64,000 nucleotides of DNA from Streptomyces flavotricini. GTDB taxonomy: Bacteria; Actinomycetota; Actinomycetes; Streptomycetales; Streptomycetaceae. The notes beneath the pieces were generated by a model. That model worked only from the letters and a program-made list of their open reading frames with translations, was not told the DNA's origin and did no database searches. The DNA lies in NCBI RefSeq assembly GCF_020639365.1, contig NZ_JAINUL010000001.1:6684867-6748866 (forward strand). The letters are read 5' to 3'. Positions 1 to 6,936 of the stretch are shown here, one piece after another. The position numbers and the translations under genes are program-made. Numbering within the stretch: position 1 is the stretch's first letter; every line of letters starts with the position of its first letter.

Positions 1-902
1 CCGACTCCGGGATCCGGTCCCTCGTCTCCGTGCAGGGCTCGCTCGCGATGTACGCGATCTGGAAGTACGGCTCCGAGGAGCAGAAGCAGCGCTGGCTCCC
101 CGGCATGGCCGCGGGCGACCTGATCGGCTGCTTCGGGCTGACCGAGCCCGACGTCGGCTCCGACCCGGCCGCCATGCGCACGTACGCGAAGCGCGACGGC
201 ACCGACTGGGTGCTGAACGGGCGCAAGATGTGGATCACCAACGGCAGTGTCGCGGCCGTGGCCGTGGTGTGGGCGCAGACCGACGAGGGGATCCGCGGTT
301 TCGCCGTCCCCACCGACTCGGCCGGGTTCTCCGCACCCGAGATCAAGCACAAGTGGTCGCTGCGCGCCTCCGTGACCAGCGAGCTGGTCATGGACGACGT
401 ACGGCTGCCCGCGGACGCGGTGCTTCCCGGGGTCACCGGGCTCAAGGGGCCGCTGGGCTGCCTCAGCCACGCGCGGTACGGGATCATCTGGGGGGCCATG
501 GGCGCGGCGCGCGCCAGCTTCGAGGCCGCGCTCGACTACGCGAGGACGCGCGAGCAGTTCGGCAGGCCCATCGGCGGCTTCCAGCTCACCCAGGCGAAGC
601 TCGCCGACATGGCGCTCGAACTCCACAAGGGCATCCTGCTCGCCCACCACCTGGGCCGGCGGATGGACGCGGGCACCCTGCGGCCGGAGCAGATCAGTTT
701 CGGCAAGCTCAACAACGTCCGCGAGGCCATCGACATCTGCCGCACCGCGCGGACCATCCTCGGTGCCAACGGGATCTCGCTCGAATACCCCGTCATGCGG
801 CACGCCACGAACCTCGAGTCGGTGCTCACCTACGAGGGCACCGTCGAGATGCACCAGCTGGTGCTGGGCAAGGCGCTCACCGGGCTCGACGCCTTCCGGT
901 GA
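1..902 (+). CDS. Acyl-CoA dehydrogenase, glutaryl-CoA dehydrogenase-like (5' end outside window)
   Basis: Partial flavoprotein acyl-CoA dehydrogenase whose reading frame is open from base 3 to the TGA at 900-902. The N-terminal helical domain is missing because the window starts inside the gene. The residues before the first in-window ATG read DSGIRSLVSVQ, as in the glutaryl-CoA dehydrogenase group. Visible family motifs are GCFGLTEPDVGSDP (flavin/substrate loop), WITNG, RTREQFGRPIGGFQLTQ and, near the C-terminus, LTYEGTVEMHQL, whose Glu is at the usual catalytic-base position. In this family the enzyme oxidatively decarboxylates glutaryl-CoA to crotonyl-CoA in lysine/tryptophan breakdown; a related acyl-CoA substrate cannot be excluded. 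It converges on the SepF-like gene, with 9 bp between them. Confidence 0.88.
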   Translation, partial: DSGIRSLVSVQGSLAMYAIWKYGSEEQKQRWLPGMAAGDLIGCFGLTEPDVGSDPAAMRTYAKRDGTDWVLNGRKMWITNGSVAAVAVVWAQTDEGIRGFAVPTDSAGFSAPEIKHKWSLRASVTSELVMDDVRLPADAVLPGVTGLKGPLGCLSHARYGIIWGAMGAARASFEAALDYARTREQFGRPIGGFQLTQAKLADMALELHKGILLAHHLGRRMDAGTLRPEQISFGKLNNVREAIDICRTARTILGANGISLEYPVMRHATNLESVLTYEGTVEMHQLVLGKALTGLDAFR

Positions 903-911
903 GGGCCCTGC

Positions 912-1361
912 TCAGCTCTGGTTGAAGAAGTCGCGCGAGCGGCCGCCGGGCTCGCCGCTCACGATCTGGGTGTCGGCCGGGGTCAGGAGGAAGACCCTGG
1001 TCGCCACCCGCTCGATCGAGCCGCGCAGGCCGAAGGTCAGACCGGCCGCGAAGTCGACCACGCGCTTGGCGTCGGCCGGGTCCATGGACGAGAGGTTCAC
1101 GATCACGGGGACGCCCTCGCGGAACAGCTCGCCGATGCCGCGCGCGTCACGGAAGCCGTCCGGGGTGACCGTCGCGATCCGCCGGCCCTGCTCGACGGCC
1201 GACTCGGACGCGACCTTGACGCGGGGGTCGGTGACCCACTGGTCGCCGGGGCCCGAGACGGAACCCTGTGCGGCCTCCGCGTAGTCGTCGTCGTAGTAAC
1301 GCTCGTCGTCGCTGTCCTCCACGAGACCCAACCAGGCACTCGCCTTGCGTACCGAACCCAT
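912..1361 (-). CDS. sflA: SepF-like cell-division protein (SflA type)
   Basis: 149 aa. The N-terminus starts MGSVRKASAWLGLVED, like the membrane-targeting helix of SepF, followed by an acidic DDERYYDDDY linker. The C-terminal SepF/DUF552 fold carries GVPVIVNLSSMDPADAKRVVDFAAGL and FGLRGSIERVATRVFLLTP. SepF tethers FtsZ to the membrane. Streptomyces carry a canonical sepF in the division cluster plus SepF-like sflA and sflB elsewhere. This copy has no dcw genes around it, and its neighbourhood matches the sflA locus as I remember it, so I use that symbol. A very strong ribosome binding site AAAGGAGG (complement of 1367-1374) lies 5 nt before the ATG. Confidence 0.85.
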   Translation of the reverse strand: MGSVRKASAWLGLVEDSDDERYYDDDYAEAAQGSVSGPGDQWVTDPRVKVASESAVEQGRRIATVTPDGFRDARGIGELFREGVPVIVNLSSMDPADAKRVVDFAAGLTFGLRGSIERVATRVFLLTPADTQIVSGEPGGRSRDFFNQS

Positions 1362-1644
1362 GGACGCCTCCTTTCACCGCGGTCAGTTGTCTTCTCTCCG
1401 CTGCCCCTATCGTCGTCCATGATGCTGACAACGCGCCAAGTGGATAGCCGCCGCGCAGGGGTTTCGTGACGGTACTGGTGCAGAACATCCGTTGCACCGT
1501 CAAGCATTCTGGCGGCTACCACTGCTGACTGAGTGAAAATACGACCGCTGCCGCCGAGTGGGTGACCGACACGGACGTATGGGTGAACGATCCCGCTCGA
1601 TACGATGCGCAATCACGCACGCGTATGACACACGGGGGACCGGT

Positions 1645-2982
1645 TTGTTCGGCATCGTCAGACCCTGCTCGCACCGGCTGGGAGAGCGCTTCAAGACCGA
1701 GTGGATGGCCCATCTCTGCGGGCTCTGCCTGGCACTTCGAGCGGACCACGGACAGTTCGCCCGGATCGTGACGAACTATGACGGTCTGCTCGTCTCCGTT
1801 CTGACGGAGGCTCAGTCCGGACCGGCGCCCGGCGCGCGGCGCACGGCCGGCCCCTGCCCGCTGCGCGGGATGCGGACCGCGGCGGTGGCCAAGGGAGAGG
1901 GTGCCCGGCTCGCGGCCGCCGTCTCGCTCGTCCTCGCCTCGGCGAAGGTCCGGGATCACGTGGCGGACCGGGACGGGCTGTTGGCCCGCGCTCCGATCGC
2001 CGCCGCCGCGCGCAAGGTGGCCCGCGGCTGGGACCGGGCCGGCGCCCGCGCCGGGGCCCGGATCGGCTTCGACACGGCCGTCCTCGTCGACGCCGTGGAC
2101 CGGCAGGAGGGCATCGAGGCGCTCGCCGGGCCCGGCACGCCGGTGCTCGTGGTGACCGAGCCCACGGAGACCGCGACCGCCGCCGCCTTCGCCCATACCG
2201 CGCAGCTGGCGGGACGGCCAGGCAACGCCCCCGCGCTCGCCGAGGCGGGCCGCTACTTCGGGCGTCTCGCGCACCTGCTGGACGCCGTCGAGGACCAGGC
2301 CGCGGACGCCGCCGCGGGCGCCTGGAACCCGCTCACGGCCACCGGGACCCCGCTCGCCGAGGCCCGGCGGCTGGCCGACGACGCCCTGCACGGCATCCGG
2401 CTGGCGCTGCGCGAGGTCGACTTCGCGGACGCCGGGCTGGCCCACCGGCTGCTCGTGCACGAGCTGAAGACCTCGGTGGACCGGGCCTTCGGGGTCAGCG
2501 GCTGCGCGCACGCGGGCGGGCACGCGGGCGTGAACGCCGCGGGTCAGGGCGGCCACGGGGCGCCGCCGCAAGGTTACGGCCCGGGGCAGGCGGGCCCGTA
2601 CGGCAGTGGTCCTTACGGCAGTGGTCCGTACGGCGGCCAGGGCGGCCAGGGGGGCACCCCGTACGGCGGGAATCCGTACGGCGGCGGCGGCGCGGGCGGG
2701 CCCGGCGGGCCCTGGATGCCCGGGCCGCCCGTGGGACCCGGCGGCGGCCTGCCCCCGCAGAAGCCGCGCCGCGGGCTGCTCGCCGGCTGCGCGGTCTCCA
2801 TCGGGCTGTTCTGCACCTGCCAGCTGTGTTGCACCGACCACGAGGGCCCGTGGTCCCGCAAGAAGCGGGACGCGTGGTGCGATGCCTGCGACTGCGGCAA
2901 CGGCTGCCCCGACTGCAGCGGCTGCGGTGACTGCTGCAGCTGCGACGGGTGCTGCTGCGACGGCTGCGGCTGCGACTGCTGA
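1645..2982 (+). CDS. DUF5685-type membrane protein with extreme Cys-rich C-terminal tail
   Basis: About 445 aa from the TTG at 1645, which begins LFGIVRPCSHRLGE after a GGGGGA site at 1635-1640. The longer upstream frame is not conserved-looking. The N-terminal two thirds resemble the actinobacterial DUF5685 family, with RPC, HLCGLCLAL and GPCPLRGM cysteine motifs and a helical Ala-rich body. A Gly/Tyr/Pro-rich linker (nt about 2510-2760) follows, then a short hydrophobic segment GLLAGCAVSIGLFC. The last 34 residues contain 15 cysteines arranged as CxxC, CxC, CC and CCC with Asp and Gly between, resembling a metallothionein-like metal site. The function is unknown; metal binding is an inference from composition. 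Confidence 0.75.
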   Translation: MFGIVRPCSHRLGERFKTEWMAHLCGLCLALRADHGQFARIVTNYDGLLVSVLTEAQSGPAPGARRTAGPCPLRGMRTAAVAKGEGARLAAAVSLVLASAKVRDHVADRDGLLARAPIAAAARKVARGWDRAGARAGARIGFDTAVLVDAVDRQEGIEALAGPGTPVLVVTEPTETATAAAFAHTAQLAGRPGNAPALAEAGRYFGRLAHLLDAVEDQAADAAAGAWNPLTATGTPLAEARRLADDALHGIRLALREVDFADAGLAHRLLVHELKTSVDRAFGVSGCAHAGGHAGVNAAGQGGHGAPPQGYGPGQAGPYGSGPYGSGPYGGQGGQGGTPYGGNPYGGGGAGGPGGPWMPGPPVGPGGGLPPQKPRRGLLAGCAVSIGLFCTCQLCCTDHEGPWSRKKRDAWCDACDCGNGCPDCSGCGDCCSCDGCCCDGCGCDC

Positions 2983-3076
2983 GCCCGCGACGGCTTGAGG
3001 GTCCGTCAGACATCCACGGGGCCGGACGGCGTACAGGGAGATTCCCGTCCGGGTCCGTGTGGAAGGGTTGAGCGGC

Positions 3077-3907
3077 ATGAGCGATGACGCAGATGACGCA
3101 GACGATCCGAAGACCGCCTGGCGGAAATGGCACGAGCACCGGGTGGCTTCCGTGTCCGCCCCCTACGGTCCCCTCTCCCTCATCGGCACCCACTGGCTCT
3201 CGGACTACACGGAAGGTCGAATTCCGGCCGTTCCGGGGCGTTGGCGCGCCACCGAGGGCGGGGTGGCGCTGAGCGCCTCCGCCGAGGACGGCCTCAGCCT
3301 CGACGGCGAGCCCTTCACCGGTGACGCCGTACTCGCCGCCGACGAGGCCCCACCCGCGCACTCCCGGGTCGCCGCCGCCCACGAACTCCGGATCACCGTG
3401 ATCCGGCGCGAGGGTGAGTGGGCGGTCCGGGTCTTCGACCCCGGCTCCGCGGCGCGGCGCGCCTTCGCCGGCATCGAGGCCACCCCGTACGACCCGGACT
3501 TCGTACGGCCGGGGCGCTTCCGCCCGTACGGCGAGGACCGGACCGTCCAGGTGGCGAACGCCGACGGACGGGAGCGCGGGTTCGGGCTCGGCGGCGAGCT
3601 GAGCTTCGCGTACCGGGGTGCCGAGCACACCCTGCAGGTCGCCGTCGACGAGGACGACGGCAGCCTCTGGGCCGTCATCGGCGATGCCACCGCGGGGAGC
3701 TCCAGCTACCGCTTCCGCTTCCTCAAGCCGGGGGTTCCGGATCCGGCGGACGGCTCGATCACCGTCGACTTCAACCGGACCGTGCTGCCGCCCTGCGCCT
3801 TCGCCGACCACTTCATCTGTCCGTTCCCGCCACCCGGGAACACCCTGCCCTTCGAGGTCGCGGCGGGGGAGCGGAGGCTGAAAGATGCCCTTGCCGCCCG
3901 AATCTGA
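3077..3907 (+). CDS. DUF1684 domain protein
   Basis: 276 aa. The ATG at 3077 is preceded by GGAAGG at 3061-3066; an in-frame GTG at 3059 is the less likely start. The sequence fits the DUF1684 family: WRKWHEHRVASVSAPYGPLSLIGTHWL near the N-terminus, RFRPYGEDRTVQVANADG in the middle and the C-terminal block VDFNRTVLPPCAFADHFICPFPPPGNTLPF. No signal peptide or membrane segment is visible, so it should be cytosolic. The biochemical role of the family is not established. It stands alone, 94 bp after the DUF5685 gene and 148 bp before the secreted protease. Confidence 0.8.
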   Translation: MSDDADDADDPKTAWRKWHEHRVASVSAPYGPLSLIGTHWLSDYTEGRIPAVPGRWRATEGGVALSASAEDGLSLDGEPFTGDAVLAADEAPPAHSRVAAAHELRITVIRREGEWAVRVFDPGSAARRAFAGIEATPYDPDFVRPGRFRPYGEDRTVQVANADGRERGFGLGGELSFAYRGAEHTLQVAVDEDDGSLWAVIGDATAGSSSYRFRFLKPGVPDPADGSITVDFNRTVLPPCAFADHFICPFPPPGNTLPFEVAAGERRLKDALAARI

Positions 3908-4055
3908 CGCCGAGACACTCCCGACAGCGCCTTCCGAGGGGTTGTCAGGGGCACGACGAAATCCTGTGCGCCCGCCGTACCCCCGGCTGCGCCTCACGGG
4001 CTCCGGCGCCCCCCACTGTCCGCCGGGCCCCCGATCCCTCCCGGGAGGACGAGAA

Positions 4056-4931
4056 GTGAGGATCAAGAGCATCACCCGTACCCGGCTGCTCGCCGTGGCC
4101 GCCGGCCTGGCGGCCGTCGCCGGGCTCGCCGCCCCCACCGCGGCGAGCGCGGACAGCGGCTTCAGCGCGGCGCGGCTCGCCGCTGCCGGAGCCTCCGTCC
4201 AGCGCGCCGACGTCGCCGGCACCGCCTGGTACACCGACCCCGCCGCCGGAACCCTCGTGGTCACCGCCGACTCCACCGTCTCCGCCGCGGACATCGCCAG
4301 GATCCGCAGCGAGGCCGGTGCCGACGCCGGGGCCCTGCGCATCGAGCGCACCCCCGGCAAGCTGCGCAAGCTGATCTCCGGCGGCGACGCCATCTACACC
4401 TCGGGCTGGCGCTGCTCGCTCGGCTTCAACGTGCGCAGCGGGAACACGTACTACGTGCTGACCGCCGGGCACTGCACCGACGGCGCCGGCACCTGGTGGA
4501 CGAACTCCTCGCACACCACCACCGTCGGTTCGACCGTCGGATCGAGCTTCCCGACCAACGACTACGGCCTGATCAAGTACGCCAGCAGCTCGCCGGTGCC
4601 GCCGGGCACCGTCGGCAGCCAGGACATCACCAGCGCCGCCAACGCCACCGTCGGGATGTCCGTCACCCGGCGCGGCTCCACCACCGGCACCCACGGCGGT
4701 TCGGTGACCGGCCTCAACGCCACCGTCAACTACGGCGGCGGCGACATCGTCTACGGCATGATCCGCACCAACGTCTGCGCCGAGCCCGGCGACAGCGGCG
4801 GCCCCCTCTACTCCGGCACCCGCGCCATCGGCCTCACCTCCGGGGGCAGCGGCGACTGCACCTCGGGCGGCACCACCTTCTTCCAGCCCGCGGTCGAGGC
4901 CCTCAACGCCTACGGCGTGAGCGTGTACTGA
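4056..4931 (+). CDS. Secreted serine protease, streptogrisin-like (S1 family)
   Basis: 291 aa from GTG 4056, chosen because GGGAGGAC (4043-4050) sits just upstream. A signal peptide (RLLAVAAGLAAVAGLAAPTAASA) is followed by a short propeptide, then a mature chymotrypsin-fold domain beginning about ISGGDAIYTSG. The catalytic triad is visible: His in LTAGHCTDG, Asp in TNDYGLIKY and Ser in CAEPGDSGGPL. Cysteine pairs GWRCS/GHC and NVCAE/GDC match the two disulfides of streptogrisins A/B. Enzymes of this group are made as exported zymogens and degrade extracellular protein. A perfect hairpin terminator follows at 4954-4984, so the gene is probably monocistronic. Confidence 0.9.
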   Translation: MRIKSITRTRLLAVAAGLAAVAGLAAPTAASADSGFSAARLAAAGASVQRADVAGTAWYTDPAAGTLVVTADSTVSAADIARIRSEAGADAGALRIERTPGKLRKLISGGDAIYTSGWRCSLGFNVRSGNTYYVLTAGHCTDGAGTWWTNSSHTTTVGSTVGSSFPTNDYGLIKYASSSPVPPGTVGSQDITSAANATVGMSVTRRGSTTGTHGGSVTGLNATVNYGGGDIVYGMIRTNVCAEPGDSGGPLYSGTRAIGLTSGGSGDCTSGGTTFFQPAVEALNAYGVSVY

Positions 4932-4953
4932 CCCGTCCGCCCTGCGGCACAAT

Positions 4954-4984
4954 GAGCCCCCGCCCAACTCCCGGGCGGGGGCTC
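4954..4984 (+). terminator. Rho-independent-like terminator after the S1 protease gene
   Basis: GAGCCCCCGCCC (4954-4965) and GGGCGGGGGCTC (4973-4984) form a perfect 12-bp stem with a 7-nt loop, 22 bp after the protease stop codon. The tail GCCTTTCGGG has only a short T run, which is common for Streptomyces terminators. Confidence 0.8.
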
Positions 4985-5012
4985 GCCTTTCGGGGGAAAC
5001 GGGGTAGCGCAC

Positions 5013-5825
5013 ATGGCCAGTGCACCTTCCGCGCGGGGAGGTTCCGCACCCGACGCGCAGCGCCGGATCCGGCGCAACCGCTGGCTGTTCACCGCACCCC
5101 TGGTGCTGCTCTGCTTCCTGGGCGTCGTACTCGTCTGGGAGATCGTGCGGGGGAACCTGTCCGAAGCCACCCGCGCCCACTGGCCCTGGCGGCTCCAGCT
5201 GATGGGCGCCGAACCCCTCGCGAGCCTGCTGGCCGTAGCGGCCGGCGCCGTCCTGGCCCGCGCGCAGTACGCGCGTACGGTACGGCCCGCACTGGGATGG
5301 CGGGCCGAGTTCGTGGCGGGCCACCTGCCCGGCCCCGGCAAGGACTGGAGCGTCGGCGTCCTCAACGGGGGTCAGCACAACGTGGTGGTGGAGCACGTGG
5401 ACTATCGGCTGACCCTGGCCCGCGCCCCGGCCGCCGGGCAGCCCGGCGAGGACGACGGGTGGACGGGCCTGGCGGGCGTCGGCGAGCAGCTGGTCGCCGC
5501 CGGACTGCGCCCCACGGTGGACTTCCGCCTCGTCGGGATGGGGGCGGGATACCCGCTCGTTGCCACCGGTACCTACGAGACCGTCGGCGTGGGGGTGTTC
5601 TCGAAGCGGTTCCTCGACGAGGTGCGGGCCTTCCACATGCGCATCCAGGTCATCGACAGCGTCGGCGACACCCACGAGCGGATTGTCCAGTGCCTCGAAG
5701 GCGCCCGGGAGGCGGTCGTGGCGCCCGTCGAGGAGGCGCATCCCGTCACGCATTCCGTCACAACAGCCACTCCAGAGCTTCCGGCTGCGCGTACTGAGCA
5801 GCGAAGTGACCGGCCCCCGGCTTGA
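5013..5825 (+). CDS. Membrane protein of unknown function
   Basis: 270 aa. I do not recognise a family. A basic N-terminus (RRIRRNR) precedes a first transmembrane helix, LFTAPLVLLCFLGVVLVWEI (about residues 28-47). A second hydrophobic stretch, PLASLLAVAAGAVLARA, lies around residues 68-84. The remaining roughly 180 residues look like a soluble beta-rich domain containing GVLNGGQHNVVVEHVDYRL and VDFRLVGMGAGYPL. The ATG at 5013 has a GGGGGAAACGGGG region upstream. Its 3' end overlaps the 3' end of the convergent hydrolase gene by 68 bp. Confidence 0.65.
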   Translation: MASAPSARGGSAPDAQRRIRRNRWLFTAPLVLLCFLGVVLVWEIVRGNLSEATRAHWPWRLQLMGAEPLASLLAVAAGAVLARAQYARTVRPALGWRAEFVAGHLPGPGKDWSVGVLNGGQHNVVVEHVDYRLTLARAPAAGQPGEDDGWTGLAGVGEQLVAAGLRPTVDFRLVGMGAGYPLVATGTYETVGVGVFSKRFLDEVRAFHMRIQVIDSVGDTHERIVQCLEGAREAVVAPVEEAHPVTHSVTTATPELPAARTEQRSDRPPA

Positions 5826-6618
5826 GTACGGCGGTGCTCCGGTCGATGTGCCCGGCCAGCCATCGGAAGTGCCCCAGCGGAGAAAAGGCGTCCTCGGCGC
5901 CGTGCCACAGCAGGACTCGGCCCTGGATGGAGCCGGGGTCGAAGCCCCACGGGCGGCAGAAGGCCAGACTGTCGTCCAGCCAGCCGTACGCGGAAGTGCG
6001 CAGCGCCTCACGGTAGTTGTCCATCAGCGCCTGATGCACATCGGGGTCCGAGAGCACCGGCAGGTCGGCTTCGGACAGCCCCGCCCGCAGCTCCTCCAGC
6101 AGCCTGCCCGGATCACTGCCGATGGCCGCAGCCCGGGGAGTGAGCCGGCGCTCCAGAGCTGCCGGGTCGCGGACGGCGAGGGCGTAGTGCTCCACGTTGT
6201 GGGCGGTCATCCCGGCGAACCAGTCGAGCCCGGCCCCGCCCCAGGGTGCCAGACTGACCAGGGCCGCGGTCCCTGTCACCCGCTCCGGGAGCAGCGCCGC
6301 GCAGGCCAATGCGTGCGGACCGCCCCCGGAGCGGCCCACGACGGCGAAGGTGTCCAGGCCCAAGGCGTCCGCCACGGCGGCGGAGTCGGCCGCGGCATCG
6401 GCCACCGTACGACCCCGGGAGCGGTCGGAGTCCCCGTAGCCGGGCCGGTCGTAGGCGAAGAACCGGATGCCCGGACAGCGCTCGGTGACGTCGCCCAGGG
6501 TGGTGCCGAGGCGGCTGCCCGGGGTGCCGTGGTGCAGCAGGACGGGCAGCCCGGCCGGGTCCCCCCAGTCCTCGGCGACGAGCCTGCGGCCGTCCCTTGC
6601 CCTCACCTCGACACGCAC
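5758..6618 (-). CDS. Alpha/beta hydrolase
   Basis: 286 aa from the second of two adjacent GTG codons, with GGAGG 4 nt upstream; the open frame extends further to an ATG at 6705, but that would run toward the divergent fxsA. The fold signature is clear: HHGTPGSR (oxyanion region), FAYDRPGYGDSD, nucleophile elbow VGRSGGGPHA, acid HGAEDAFSP and catalytic His in GAGHFAAQ. The substrate is unknown. It diverges from the FxSxx-COOH precursor gene with about 100 bp between starts, so a shared regulatory region is possible, but no conserved functional link to that system is evident. Confidence 0.82.
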   Translation of the reverse strand: MRVEVRARDGRRLVAEDWGDPAGLPVLLHHGTPGSRLGTTLGDVTERCPGIRFFAYDRPGYGDSDRSRGRTVADAAADSAAVADALGLDTFAVVGRSGGGPHALACAALLPERVTGTAALVSLAPWGGAGLDWFAGMTAHNVEHYALAVRDPAALERRLTPRAAAIGSDPGRLLEELRAGLSEADLPVLSDPDVHQALMDNYREALRTSAYGWLDDSLAFCRPWGFDPGSIQGRVLLWHGAEDAFSPLGHFRWLAGHIDRSTAVLKPGAGHFAAQYAQPEALEWLL

Positions 6619-6722
6619 CACGCCTCCGCGGTCTACCGGCTCCCTGCGGATGTCTCTAGTCTCATCCCGACAGCTCTCTCGATGTCCTGATGGAAGCACA
6701 GCCACGACCTGGAGGGGGAACC

Positions 6723-6917
6723 GTGACGCCCATTCAGAAGCACCATCCCGCAGCCGTACCGGTTGACGAGGAGCACGACGGCCGGCCCTCGCCGGCTTCC
6801 CTGGCCACCCTGGCCGCGCGCGGCGGCGCGGACACGGACCGGCGCATCGACCGAGTACTTCCCGGCGGGGTCGGCGCCGACGCGGTCCGGACGGTCACCT
6901 TCAACTCCTCCCTCTGA
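6723..6917 (+). CDS. fxsA: FxSxx-COOH RiPP precursor peptide
   Basis: 64 aa from GTG 6723, placed by the strong GGAGGGGGA at 6711-6719; an in-frame ATG at 6690 would add 11 residues. The peptide is hydrophilic and leader-like (ASLATLAARGGADTDRRIDRVLPGG) and ends exactly with TFNSSL-COOH. That is the Phe-x-Ser-x-x C-terminus defining the FxSxx-COOH precursor family (TIGR04268), substrates of FxsB radical SAM enzymes. In characterised relatives the enzyme forms a cyclophane on the C-terminal Phe-containing motif. The maturase gene starts 19 bp downstream. The size, terminal motif and neighbour agree; the mature product is unknown. Confidence 0.85.
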   Translation: MTPIQKHHPAAVPVDEEHDGRPSPASLATLAARGGADTDRRIDRVLPGGVGADAVRTVTFNSSL

Positions 6918-6936
6918 GCGCGGCGCCCCCGCCGCG

